From the NCBI RefSeq assembly GCF_028694605.1, contig NZ_JAQVKP010000001.1:186001-250000 (forward strand): a stretch of DNA of 64,000 nt, in the 5' to 3' direction. The notes under the pieces were generated by a model. The model searched no databases. It was not told the DNA's origin and worked only from the letters and a program-made list of their open reading frames with translations. Position numbers and translations under genes: made by a program. Of the stretch, positions 10,134 through 18,997 are shown one piece after another. Each line of letters begins with the position of its first letter. The stretch's first letter is position 1. This DNA is from Sulfurimonas sp. (GTDB lineage Bacteria; Campylobacterota; Campylobacteria; Campylobacterales; Sulfurimonadaceae).

Positions 10134-11823
10134 TCCTCTCTATTTTTGGTTTATAGTGAGGATCTTCCCCTTCTATCGTCCAGAGTTTTTTAGAGAGATA
10201 ACTTACTGCATTGAAAAAGTTATCGTCTATATGCTCCCAAAAATCAAGATTTGCAAACTCTTTTCTCAAAAGCTCTTTTTCCTCTTCAAATGTTGTCGAT
10301 ACGTCCCTTGATGCAAGCAGAAGAGTTTTAGAACTCTCAAGGTTTGCTAAAACCCAAAGAGAGACAAACTCCTCAGAGTAGTTGTTGAGCACTTTTGCCG
10401 CAAACTCTTCAAAATCACTGTATCCACTGCGTTCAAAAAACTCTATAACAAGTGAGACGACACTCTCAAGGTGTAAAAACGGCACCATTGAGAAGAGCTG
10501 TCGTGCAGCCAAACCACCTGTCGAGTGCTGCGCACCGATAAAGATTCTTGCTCCTCCCTCCGTATCTCCAAAATTGTTGGTTTTTAAGCCAATAAGCCCG
10601 ATATCGGTATGTCTATGTCGTCCGCACCCTTTTGCACACCCAGAAAAACCGACCTGTATGCGGTGTTCGTTAATCTTTGCAAGAGGAAGATATGATGTTT
10701 CATCTTTGATGCTCCAAACGGCATAAGGACAGAGATTGCCCGCACATGCTACGATGGTATCGCTGATGGCTTTTGATTTTAGTGGTGTCGATGGTTCTTT
10801 TAATCCGATAAGATAGATGTTTTGATCCATTCCAAAGCGGATTTGAAGAGAGTTTTTTGTTGCGTATGAGGCTATTTCTCTTATCTCATCCGTTGTGAGG
10901 CGTGAGAAATCTGTTTGGTAGCAAAAGCCGAATGTTCCGTCTTTGAGCGGATGAAATTCAGAGAATTTTGCTTTTTCTAAGACAATCTCTCCTGCACCCT
11001 GAAACTCTTTTTTATACTCACTTTTTATATGTGCCTTAAGCCCATCCATCCCGATTTCCTCTATCATATGAAAGATACGGGTTTTTGCGCGTGAAAAGCG
11101 AGAACCGTGAAGATAGAAGGCTTCCACAAATGCCTGGAAAAAAGGTACAACCTCTTCTTGTAGCAAAAAGATATCCGCATTTTGAGCTACTTCGGTATTT
11201 TTTCCGCCCATATAGACATTGAATCCAAAAACTCCCTCTTTTTTTGCCAATGCAAAGTAGAGATCGTTTGCAAAAAAAGAGGTGATATTGGCACGGTTAC
11301 CTGAGATACCGACTGAGACACGGCGCGGAAGCATTCCCACATAGCGTGGATTTTTGATGATGTGTTCATGCATCTGCATCACAAGAGGGTAGGTCTCTAT
11401 CTCGCTAAAAGTACCGCACCCGTCATATGCATCCGTAACAATATTTCTTACATTGTCTCCAAAACTCTGCCAAGTGGTAACGCCCAAAGCATTGATGCAC
11501 TGATGAATCTCTAGCACATCCTCCGCACAAACTCCATGAAGTTGTAAGCCGCCCCTTGCGGTAAGAATGATGGCAAGACCATACTCCTGCACAATATCTG
11601 CTATTTTCTGAAAATCATCCGCACTTATGCGCCCTCCTGAGATACGGATACGGATAGTAAATTCATCTTCCAAAAAATTTGTATTAAAGATGCCAAAATC
11701 CTGAAGATAGTATCTATCACCCTCGTTGAGGCTCTCAAAATCTATATTTTCAAAATCTTTGTAGTAATCAATCGGTCTAAGCTGTGCTTTGTAGCGTTCT
11801 CTTTTGTTAAGTTTATTTTCCAT
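10120..11823 (-). CDS. Ferredoxin-type nitrite/sulfite reductase
   Basis: A 567-residue siroheme-[4Fe-4S] reductase. Two ferredoxin-like substrate-binding repeats are visible (ISADDFQKIADIVQEYG; ILTARGGLQLHG). The cluster and siroheme cysteines are in VACAGNLCPYA and GFSGCAKGCGRH. It catalyses six-electron reduction of nitrite to ammonium or sulfite to sulfide; the assimilatory nitrite role (NirA type) is more likely from overall resemblance, but the two are hard to separate by eye. The gene appears monocistronic, with an AT-rich leader between it and nrdG. Confidence 0.85.
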   Translation of the reverse strand: MENKLNKRERYKAQLRPIDYYKDFENIDFESLNEGDRYYLQDFGIFNTNFLEDEFTIRIRISGGRISADDFQKIADIVQEYGLAIILTARGGLQLHGVCAEDVLEIHQCINALGVTTWQSFGDNVRNIVTDAYDGCGTFSEIETYPLVMQMHEHIIKNPRYVGMLPRRVSVGISGNRANITSFFANDLYFALAKKEGVFGFNVYMGGKNTEVAQNADIFLLQEEVVPFFQAFVEAFYLHGSRFSRAKTRIFHMIEEIGMDGLKAHIKSEYKKEFQGAGEIVLEKAKFSEFHPLKDGTFGFCYQTDFSRLTTDEIREIASYATKNSLQIRFGMDQNIYLIGLKEPSTPLKSKAISDTIVACAGNLCPYAVWSIKDETSYLPLAKINEHRIQVGFSGCAKGCGRHRHTDIGLIGLKTNNFGDTEGGARIFIGAQHSTGGLAARQLFSMVPFLHLESVVSLVIEFFERSGYSDFEEFAAKVLNNYSEEFVSLWVLANLESSKTLLLASRDVSTTFEEEKELLRKEFANLDFWEHIDDNFFNAVSYLSKKLWTIEGEDPHYKPKIERTNFR

Positions 11824-11864
11824 GAGTATATTTTATCAAAATAATAAAAATAAATTAAACTAAT

Positions 11865-12566
11865 TCAGCGAAAGATGATTTTTAAATCATTTTTGAGAAG
11901 TGCTTTATTGATTTTATGTTTTGGTTTTGTAAGGTTGCCTATGGTGACACCGGTGTCTAAAAACTCTTGGATGTAATAGATGTTTGTATAGTCACGCTCT
12001 TTCAAATCTTGTATGATGGTGTTAATATCCTCTTCATTTAACAAATCAGCGTGCAGTGTGGTTCTTGCCTCAAAGTTTGTTTTTGTCTCTATAAGATAAT
12101 CAAGTGTTTTGGAAAATTCGTCAAATTTGTTAGAGTGGGTGATTTGTGTAAACTTCGATTGTGGAGCTTTGTAGTCAAGTGCGACATAGTCTAAGAGGTT
12201 TAAATCAAGCAGCTCTTTTATCTGTTTAAAGTTTGTACCGTTAGTGTCAAGTTTTATTTTAAAACCAAGCTCTTTTATCTTTTGGCAAAACAGCGTTAAG
12301 TCGTGTGAAGTTGCTTCTCCGCCAGATAAAACAACTGCTTCAAGCAGACCAACTCTTGTTTTTAAAAAATCGAGGATATCGTTATAGCCGTACTTGCCGT
12401 CTTTGGCAAAAACTATATCTTTGTTATAGCAGTAGTCACAACGCATATTACACCCACCAAACCACACTATACACGATAAGTGGTCGGGATAGTCCAAGTG
12501 GGTAAATGTTGTTAAATCGTAGATTGCCTTAGCACTCAGTGAATTGTTTTCTCTGTTTATGCTCAC
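11865..12566 (-). CDS. nrdG: Anaerobic ribonucleotide reductase activase, radical SAM
   Basis: A 233-residue radical SAM protein with the cluster motif CNMRCDYC preceded by IVWFGG, and the glycine-rich VVLSGGEAT. NrdG installs the glycyl radical on class III ribonucleotide reductase. It is the last gene of nrdD, the glycyl-radical tail ORF and nrdG on the minus strand; its first 38 nt overlap the tail ORF in another frame. It is longer than the ~150-residue E. coli NrdG, in the manner of the ~230-residue pyruvate-formate-lyase-activase-like forms. Confidence 0.88.
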   Translation of the reverse strand: MSINRENNSLSAKAIYDLTTFTHLDYPDHLSCIVWFGGCNMRCDYCYNKDIVFAKDGKYGYNDILDFLKTRVGLLEAVVLSGGEATSHDLTLFCQKIKELGFKIKLDTNGTNFKQIKELLDLNLLDYVALDYKAPQSKFTQITHSNKFDEFSKTLDYLIETKTNFEARTTLHADLLNEEDINTIIQDLKERDYTNIYYIQEFLDTGVTIGNLTKPKHKINKALLKNDLKIIFR

Positions 12567-12681
12567 CGGTTTTCCCTACGTTAAAACTCTCAACAGGTCT
12601 ATGATAACCCATAACTCTTGTGTAAACTGTACACTTTTGTCTTTTGTCTTTTAACATAGCCAAAGCTTCATTCTTACTCAT
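12529..12681 (-). CDS. Separate glycyl-radical tail of class III ribonucleotide reductase
   Basis: A 50-codon ORF immediately after nrdD, with a very strong ribosome-binding site (AAGGAGG, 6 nt before ATG). The product contains VYTRVMGYHRPV followed by ESFNVGKTGEHKQR, which matches the C-terminal glycyl-radical segment of full-length NrdD proteins (E. coli RVCGYLG followed by FNAGKQEEVKRR). The upstream 698-residue NrdD stops just after its zinc site and lacks this segment, so the radical glycine appears to sit on a separate polypeptide. The start is 15 nt after the nrdD stop, and the 3' end overlaps nrdG by 38 nt. The arrangement recalls YfiD, the separate glycyl-radical domain that repairs pyruvate formate-lyase. 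Confidence 0.8.
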   Translation of the reverse strand: MSKNEALAMLKDKRQKCTVYTRVMGYHRPVESFNVGKTGEHKQRKQFTEC

Positions 12682-12696
12682 TTTTCCACCTCCTTT

Positions 12697-14793
12697 TTAA
12701 GATGCGACAACAATATCGCTAAGTAGTTCTTCATCACACTTAGGGCAGAACTCATGCTCTCCGGGGATGTAGCCATGTTTTGGACACACTGAGAAGAGCG
12801 GAGTGACTGTAATGTATGGAAGCCTAAAGTTCGTGATAACATTTTTCACGAGCTTGCGGCACGCTTCTGTGGAGCTGATTTTCTCTTGCATATAGAGGTG
12901 AAGCACAGTTCCGCCTGTGTATTTGCACTGTAAATCATCTTGAAGCTTGAGTGCTTCAAACGGGTCGTTTGTCAAATCTACCGGTATTTGAGATGAGTTT
13001 GTATAGTATATGTTATCACCCATTCCTGCTTGGATGATAGAGCCGCCATAGCGCTTTTTGTCCTCTTTTGCAAATCTATATGTCGTACCCTCGGCAGGTG
13101 TCGCCTCAAGATTGTAAAGGTTTCCCGTAGCTTCTTGAAACTGAACCATTCTATCTCTGATATACTCAAGAAGCTCGATAGCAAACTCTTCGCCACGCTT
13201 GTCGGCGATGTCGTAACTGTCGCTTGTAAAGTTTCTAATCATCTCATTGATGCCGTTTACGCCGATAGTGGAGAAGTGGTTTCTAAACCCCGGTAAATAG
13301 CGTTTTGTATAAGGGTATAAGCCTCTTTCGTACATCTCCTGAATAAACATACGCTTCTTTTCAAGTGTAGATTTGGCATGTTCCATAAGCTCATCAAGAC
13401 GCTTGTAAAGACCCTCTTTGTTGCCTTTATACAAGAAACCTAATCTTGCCATATTGATAGTGACGACCCCGATACTTCCTGTCATCTCAGCACTTCCAAA
13501 AAGCCCGCCGCCACGCTTTAAAAGTTCTCTTAAGTCAAGCTGCAAACGACAACACATTGAACGTACATGCCCCGGTTTGTATGCTTCTTCATTTGGAACA
13601 AGATTGCCGTTTGCATCGCGCTTATACTGTGAGCCTATAAAATTTTGAAAATATGACGAACCAACCTTTGCCGTATTTTCAAACAAAATGTCTGTGTTTT
13701 CTCCATACCAGTCAAAATCTTCCGTGATGTTTACGGTAGGAATCGGGAAAGTAAACGGCTGACCTGTCAAATCTCCCTCCGTCATAATCTCATAATAGGC
13801 ACGGTTGATAAGATTCATCTCCGGCTGAAAATCTTTGTAAGTCATGCTCTCTAAAGAGTTCACACCTCTTTGTTTTGCCATCTCTTCTAGTTCGCTATCA
13901 AGAATGTTTTTAAAAAGATGTACCTGTTTGGATGTAGGAATCTGGTCTTTTAAATCTTGCGGTACTGTCCAGTCAATAGTGATATTTGTAAAAGGCGACT
14001 GTCCCCAGCGAGCAGGTACGTTCAAGTTATATACAAAACTTCTTATCGCTTTTTTGATGTCGTTAAATGGAAGCTTATCTTTAAAAGCATAAGGTGCCAA
14101 GTAGGTGTCAAAAGAGCTAAACGCCTGCGCACCTGCCCACTCGCTCTGCAAAATACCCAAAAAGTTTGCCATCTGCCCTAATGCTTCACGGAAATGTCTT
14201 GGAGCATCACTCTCAACTCTGCCGCGAACACCATTAAAACCTTCATCCAAAAGAACTCTCAAACTCCATCCGGCGCAGTATCCGGTTAAGCAGTCAAGGT
14301 CATGGATATGGTAGTCGCCGTTACGGTGGGCGTACCCTTCTTCTTTTGAGTAAACCTTGTCAAGCCAGTAGTTTGCTATGACTTTACCTGCCGTGTTGTT
14401 TACAAGTCCTGCATTTGAGTAGCCTGTGTTGGAGTTGGCTTTAATACGCCAGTCTGTTCCCAAGATGTACTCTTCTATGGTTTGCGTGGAGTTGATGTAG
14501 GTTGTATCTTCGCTTAGAAGAGAATCTCTTTGCATCTTATGCGTATGGCGGTAAATCATAAAAGAGCGCATGACGTCAAAATAGCGAGCTTTATATAGCT
14601 CTTTTTCTATCAAATCTTGGATATCTTCAACGGCTACAACTCTTTTGGTTTTGAGCTGGTCAAGAACATTGAAAAAAACAGTACTATCGTAAGTGATATT
14701 TTGGGATTTGAATGCTTTTTTGATTGCATCTTCGATTTTAAAAGATAAAAACTCTTTTTGTGTCCCGTCTCTTTTTAAAATAGTTTCAACCAT
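12697..14793 (-). CDS. nrdD: Anaerobic ribonucleoside-triphosphate reductase, large part
   Basis: A 698-residue class III ribonucleotide reductase making dNTPs without oxygen. It has an N-terminal ATP-cone allosteric domain (LKRDGTQKEFLSFKIEDAI), then the ten-stranded barrel core (GDYHIHDLDCLTGYCAGWSL; MCCRLQLDLRELLKRGGGLFG). The end is a CPKHG...CPKC zinc site. The protein ends there, without the usual glycyl-radical C-terminus, which is encoded by the next small ORF. A GTCAC-N6-GTCAC direct repeat lies in the upstream intergenic space, but I cannot assign a regulator to it. Confidence 0.95.
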   Translation of the reverse strand: MVETILKRDGTQKEFLSFKIEDAIKKAFKSQNITYDSTVFFNVLDQLKTKRVVAVEDIQDLIEKELYKARYFDVMRSFMIYRHTHKMQRDSLLSEDTTYINSTQTIEEYILGTDWRIKANSNTGYSNAGLVNNTAGKVIANYWLDKVYSKEEGYAHRNGDYHIHDLDCLTGYCAGWSLRVLLDEGFNGVRGRVESDAPRHFREALGQMANFLGILQSEWAGAQAFSSFDTYLAPYAFKDKLPFNDIKKAIRSFVYNLNVPARWGQSPFTNITIDWTVPQDLKDQIPTSKQVHLFKNILDSELEEMAKQRGVNSLESMTYKDFQPEMNLINRAYYEIMTEGDLTGQPFTFPIPTVNITEDFDWYGENTDILFENTAKVGSSYFQNFIGSQYKRDANGNLVPNEEAYKPGHVRSMCCRLQLDLRELLKRGGGLFGSAEMTGSIGVVTINMARLGFLYKGNKEGLYKRLDELMEHAKSTLEKKRMFIQEMYERGLYPYTKRYLPGFRNHFSTIGVNGINEMIRNFTSDSYDIADKRGEEFAIELLEYIRDRMVQFQEATGNLYNLEATPAEGTTYRFAKEDKKRYGGSIIQAGMGDNIYYTNSSQIPVDLTNDPFEALKLQDDLQCKYTGGTVLHLYMQEKISSTEACRKLVKNVITNFRLPYITVTPLFSVCPKHGYIPGEHEFCPKCDEELLSDIVVAS

Positions 14794-14906
14794 TGCTATC
14801 CCTCGTTTTGTAAAAAAGTGTAGTAGTTTATAGAAATGGAAGTTAAAAAACTCTAATGAAAAATGTCACTGAGGCGTCACGAATGGCTCTATTAATTGCT
14901 ACAAGG

Positions 14907-14912
14907 TATAAT
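14907..14912 (+). promoter_or_regulatory. Probable -10 box for the ThiE/TenI-like gene
   Basis: TATAAT at 14907-14912 lies 41 nt upstream of the ATG at 14954, within the 160-bp divergent spacer between nrdD and this gene. Confidence 0.45.
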
Positions 14913-14953
14913 CACGGAGTTGTAAAAAAATTTAAAAAATTGAAGTTTTTGAA

Positions 14954-15505
14954 ATGCGAAAATATCTGATAACCTCTCGGGAATTTTACGGAGACACTTC
15001 AGGAGAGTTTTGTTCAAATTTGTGTAAACAGATGAAAGAACATAAGCCTGAATTTGTTCTTTATCGTGATAAAGGTGCGCAAAATTATGAAGAAATCGCC
15101 GCTGCTTTTGTTGCGGAGTGCAAAAAATTTGAAAATATAAAACCTTTTTTGCATCAAGATAGTATTTTGGCAAAAAAACTCGGTGCAAGTGGCGTACATT
15201 TGACTTCCTGTCAATTTGATAAAGTAGCACAAGCCAGAGAAATGGGGCTTTTTGTAATCATAAGCACGCATACACACGAAGAGGTTTTAAGAGCGCAGAT
15301 GCTTGGAGCCGATGCCGTGACTTACAGCCCAATCTTTGCTTCACCGAACAAAGGAGAGCCAAAGGGGGTAGAAGATTTAAAGGAACTTTTAGAGATATGC
15401 GAGATAAAAGTTTTTGCTCTTGGCGGTATCGTGACTGAGGAGCATATTGCTGCCATAGAGCAAACGAAGGCATACGGCTTTGCTTCTATACGCTACTTTT
15501 ACTGA
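14954..15505 (+). CDS. Thiamine-phosphate synthase / TenI family protein
   Basis: 183 residues with the TMP-synthase fold: LYRDKG near the start, GVHLTS, the phosphate-binding GADAVTYSPIFASPNKGEPKG and FALGGI. The family couples the thiazole and pyrimidine moieties of thiamine (ThiE) or acts as a thiazole tautomerase (TenI). The protein is shorter than most ThiE, so TenI-type activity is possible. It overlaps the convergent flavoprotein gene by 20 bp. Confidence 0.8.
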   Translation: MRKYLITSREFYGDTSGEFCSNLCKQMKEHKPEFVLYRDKGAQNYEEIAAAFVAECKKFENIKPFLHQDSILAKKLGASGVHLTSCQFDKVAQAREMGLFVIISTHTHEEVLRAQMLGADAVTYSPIFASPNKGEPKGVEDLKELLEICEIKVFALGGIVTEEHIAAIEQTKAYGFASIRYFY

Positions 15506-16739
15506 GCATTCCGGCAAGATACCCGCTGGAAAAACTCCATTGCAGGTTGTATCCTCCGCATGGACCGTCAAGGTCGATAATCTCGCCGCAAAAATATAAG
15601 CCCTTTATAATTTTGCTTTGCATAGTTTTTGGTTCTATCTCTTTTAAATCAACACCGCCGCGGGTAATCATCGCCATTTTAAAACCGTCGTGTCCGATAA
15701 CCGTGAGCGGCGTCCAAGCAAGAAGCTCTATCAGTTTTGCTCTTTGCACTCCTGAGATTTTCTTGTAGGTTGTTTGCGCATCAATTTGGGCTAGGCAACA
15801 CAACTCATTTGATAATGCAGCAGGAAGCAATGTTGTAACTAGCTCTAGTATGGTGCTCTGTGGATTTTTTGTTGCTGCATCTTTGAGATGTTTTGTGATT
15901 TGCTCCTCATTCATCCCTTTGGTAAGATTCAGAAGCAGAGGAACTTCGCCGTATTTGCCTAAAAGCGGAGTTATCTCTCTTGCTGCATCAAGTACGACGG
16001 GACCTCTTATACCGCTTTTTGTAAAAATAAGATCTCCGGTAGCTTTTAGTTTGTTATATTTTTTAATATCAATACGAAGTTCAACTTTTGCAATCGTATC
16101 GGCACGGCAGGCAGCCACCCACTCCTCTTTAACATAAAGCGGCATCATGGCAGGGTGAAGTTGTGTTACTTTGTGTCCCAGTTCTTTTGCCATCTCATGT
16201 CCCTCTCCCTCTGCGCCAAGAGCAGGATACCCAAGTCCGCCTGTTGCCACTATAACATTGCGGGCATAAAATATCCCGTTGTTAGTCTCTACGCCTGTTA
16301 TTTTATTTTGTGAATGTAAAATTTTTTCAACTTTTTGTGATGTTAAAACTTCTATGCCAAGGCGTTGCATCTCATTTTCAAAAGCCGATAAAATTGTTTG
16401 TGAAGAATGAGAAGTAGGAAAGACGCGAAAGCCATCAGGTGCGTGTGTTGTAACACCGATACTTTGTAAAAACTGTATTAAAGCTTTATGGTCAAACACT
16501 CTAAGCGCATCCTGCATAAAGCGACCGTTGCGACCAAACTTAGCCATAAAATCTTCATTGCCAAGCGTGTTTGTAAGGTTGCATCGTCCCCCGCCGGTGG
16601 CTTTGAGCTTTGCGCCGATATGGGAGAGTTTTTCCAAAAGCAAGACGTCTTTACCGTCTCTTGCGGCAGTGATGGCAGCCATCATCCCGGCAGCTCCCGC
16701 ACCAACTACGATAAGATTGTATTCTTTGCTCTTTTTCAT
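15486..16739 (-). CDS. HI0933-family FAD-dependent oxidoreductase
   Basis: 417 residues from the ATG at 16739 (MKKSKEYNLIVVG); the upstream in-frame extension to 16814 is unlikely because it precedes the Rossmann strand with unrelated sequence. FAD binding is shown by VVGAGAAGMMAA. The family hallmarks ATGGGRCNLTN and GEIIDLDGPCGGYNLQWSFSSG at the end place it with the HI0933/YhiN/BaiN flavoproteins, whose substrates are largely unknown. It is convergent with the ThiE-like gene and divergent from selD. Confidence 0.88.
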   Translation of the reverse strand: MKKSKEYNLIVVGAGAAGMMAAITAARDGKDVLLLEKLSHIGAKLKATGGGRCNLTNTLGNEDFMAKFGRNGRFMQDALRVFDHKALIQFLQSIGVTTHAPDGFRVFPTSHSSQTILSAFENEMQRLGIEVLTSQKVEKILHSQNKITGVETNNGIFYARNVIVATGGLGYPALGAEGEGHEMAKELGHKVTQLHPAMMPLYVKEEWVAACRADTIAKVELRIDIKKYNKLKATGDLIFTKSGIRGPVVLDAAREITPLLGKYGEVPLLLNLTKGMNEEQITKHLKDAATKNPQSTILELVTTLLPAALSNELCCLAQIDAQTTYKKISGVQRAKLIELLAWTPLTVIGHDGFKMAMITRGGVDLKEIEPKTMQSKIIKGLYFCGEIIDLDGPCGGYNLQWSFSSGYLAGMLSKSSV

Positions 16740-16844
16740 ACGTAATTGTAATGAAATTATTTTTGAGTTTGGTATAAAGATTGAAAACAATGTAAAAGTA
16801 GAGTAAAATTGCACAAAATTTTACAACCAAAAATCAGGAAAAAA

Positions 16845-17876
16845 ATGCAAGAGATAAAATTAACAGAGTATAGTCACGGTGCAGGGTGCGGATGCAAAAT
16901 CTCTCCGATGTTGTTGGATGAGATATTAAAAAGCGGTGCCGCGCAACCTTTTTTTGAGCAGCTTCTTGTGGGAAACGAGCATAAAGACGATGCGGCGGCG
17001 TATGATTTGGGGGATGGTTCGTCGGTTCTCTCTACTACGGACTTTTTTATGCCTATTGTAGATGATGCTTTTACTTTTGGGCGTATTGCAGCTACAAATG
17101 CACTTAGCGACATCTATGCGATGGGCGGCAAACCTTTGATGGCGATTGCGATTTTTGGATGGCCTATCGATAAGCTCTCCTCGGATGTGGCAAAAGAGGT
17201 GATTGAAGGCGGGCGCAGGGCATGCAGGGATGCTGACATTCCTCTTGCGGGCGGACACTCCATAGACTCTCCAGAGCCGATTTTTGGGTTGGCGGTAACT
17301 GGTATAGTTCAAAATGAAAACCTTATGCAAAACAGCGGCGCGGTCGAAGACTGTTATATCTTTTTGACAAAACCTATCGGCATCGGCATACTGACAACGG
17401 CGCAAAAGCAAAAAAAGATAGAAGCGGGTGACATAAATGTGGCGATTGAGGCTATGACTACGCTTAACAAAATCGGTGCATCTTTGGCACACCTAGAGAG
17501 TGTTGTTACCATGACTGATGTAACGGGGTTTGGTCTTTTGGGGCATTTGAGCGAAGTGTGCGAGGCAAGCGGTATTAGCGCAAATATCTGGTTTGATAAA
17601 GTTCCGCTTCTTGCAAATGTGGAAAAATACAGAACTCTTGGGTGCATTGCCGGAGGGACACGCAAAAACTTTATGAGTTACGGGCATAAAATCTCTCCTA
17701 TGACGCAGCAGCAGCGAGAAATCCTTTGCGATGCGCAGACATCCGGGGGGCTGCTTGTTTTTGTTAAAAAAGATGGCGTGGATGCGTTTTACGAAGTAGC
17801 GCGTGAAGCAGGTTTGACACTTCAGCCAATAGGCGAGAGTGTTGCAAAAAAAGAGCATTTGGTAGAGGTTTTCTAG
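16845..17876 (+). CDS. selD: Selenide, water dikinase
   Basis: 343 residues from the ATG at 16845, with an AGGA purine tract just upstream; the in-frame TTG at 16809 would add an unrelated tail. SelD makes selenophosphate from selenide and ATP. The catalytic segment [12 protein letters not shown] has Cys15 and Lys18 where E. coli has Cys17 and Lys20, so this is the cysteine form, not a selenoprotein. The Mg-ATP residues are conserved ([23 protein letters not shown]). The stop overlaps the GTG start of selU by one base. Confidence 0.96.
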   Translation: MQEIKLTEYSHGAGCGCKISPMLLDEILKSGAAQPFFEQLLVGNEHKDDAAAYDLGDGSSVLSTTDFFMPIVDDAFTFGRIAATNALSDIYAMGGKPLMAIAIFGWPIDKLSSDVAKEVIEGGRRACRDADIPLAGGHSIDSPEPIFGLAVTGIVQNENLMQNSGAVEDCYIFLTKPIGIGILTTAQKQKKIEAGDINVAIEAMTTLNKIGASLAHLESVVTMTDVTGFGLLGHLSEVCEASGISANIWFDKVPLLANVEKYRTLGCIAGGTRKNFMSYGHKISPMTQQQREILCDAQTSGGLLVFVKKDGVDAFYEVAREAGLTLQPIGESVAKKEHLVEVF

Positions 17877-18997
17877 TGGCTGAGTTTTTTGATGATTTCA
17901 AGTCCATTGTTTTAAACAAAACGCCGCTTTTGGATGTTCGTGCGCCTGTGGAGTTTCAAAGCGGAGCATTTATCAATGCTCTCAATCTTCCCATCATGGA
18001 CGATGAAGAGCGTCGTTTAGTTGGGATTTGCTATAAAAATGAGGGTAATGCAAAAGCGATAGAGTTAGGACATAAGCTTGTAAGCGGGGATGTAAAAGAG
18101 GAGCGGGTGAAGGCGTGGTGTGATTTTATAGATGCAAACCCATCTGCACTTCTCTACTGTTTTCGTGGCGGACAGCGCTCTAAAATAGCACAACAGTGGA
18201 TAAAAGAGAGCGGCAGAGAGATAAGCCGCTTAAAGGGCGGATATAAGGCATTTAGAAGCTATCTTTTAGGGGAACTTGAAGAGTTTGGAAGCCATTTTAA
18301 CCCTATCATTTTGGGTGGAAGAACAGGTTCAGGCAAAACTATAGAATTAAAAAAACTCTCCAATGCCATCGACCTTGAAGCTCTTGCAAACCATAGAGGC
18401 TCTTCATTTGGACAAAAAGTGACCCCGCAAACATCACAGATAAATTTTGATAACAATCTAGCCTACGAGCTAATCACAAAGCGAGAAGAGGGACATAAAA
18501 AGCTTGTTTTTGAGGACGAGGGCAAACATGTAGGTTCTGTTTTTATGCCACAGAGCCTTGTGGCATCCATGGCGGACGCACCGCTTGTTATCTTAGAGAG
18601 ACCTATGCAAGAGCGCATTGCCATAACGCTTGAAGAGTATGTCGTAGAGGCGCAAAAAGCCTACCGTGATGCAGGATTTGAAGATGGTTGGGAGCAAAAT
18701 ATCCAAAACTCCATAAAGCGTATCCAAAGACGACTTGGCAACCAGCGTTATGAATATGTCAATAGACTTTTTGAAGAGGCATTTAAGAAGCAAAAAGAGG
18801 ACGGCTCATTAAAGGAGCATGAGAAGTGGATAGAGTATCTGCTAAGAGAGTATTATGACCCGATGTACGACTACCAGATACAAAAACGCTCAGAGAGGGT
18901 TGCGTTTCGCGGGAACGAGCAAGAAGTTCAGGAGTACATCTTGTCTTTTTCTAACAATGCGATAAACTCATCTTCACACATCGGTTTTGCAAAATAG
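17876..18997 (+). CDS. selU: tRNA 2-selenouridine synthase
   Basis: A 373-residue SelU/MnmH protein that replaces sulfur by selenium in the wobble uridine of certain tRNAs using selenophosphate from SelD. The N-terminal rhodanese domain has active Cys95 in [11 protein letters not shown]-loop lies at 147-155 (GGRTGSGKT), and EDEGKHVG follows. The GTG start overlaps the selD stop by one base, so the two steps are translationally coupled. The 3' end runs 70 bp into the convergent GGDEF/EAL gene. Confidence 0.95.
   Translation: MAEFFDDFKSIVLNKTPLLDVRAPVEFQSGAFINALNLPIMDDEERRLVGICYKNEGNAKAIELGHKLVSGDVKEERVKAWCDFIDANPSALLYCFRGGQRSKIAQQWIKESGREISRLKGGYKAFRSYLLGELEEFGSHFNPIILGGRTGSGKTIELKKLSNAIDLEALANHRGSSFGQKVTPQTSQINFDNNLAYELITKREEGHKKLVFEDEGKHVGSVFMPQSLVASMADAPLVILERPMQERIAITLEEYVVEAQKAYRDAGFEDGWEQNIQNSIKRIQRRLGNQRYEYVNRLFEEAFKKQKEDGSLKEHEKWIEYLLREYYDPMYDYQIQKRSERVAFRGNEQEVQEYILSFSNNAINSSSHIGFAK

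Noticed and set aside
16926-17492. A 188-codon minus-strand ORF
   Set aside because: Antisense to selD, biased to Arg/Cys/His; the selD frame is clearly the coding one.
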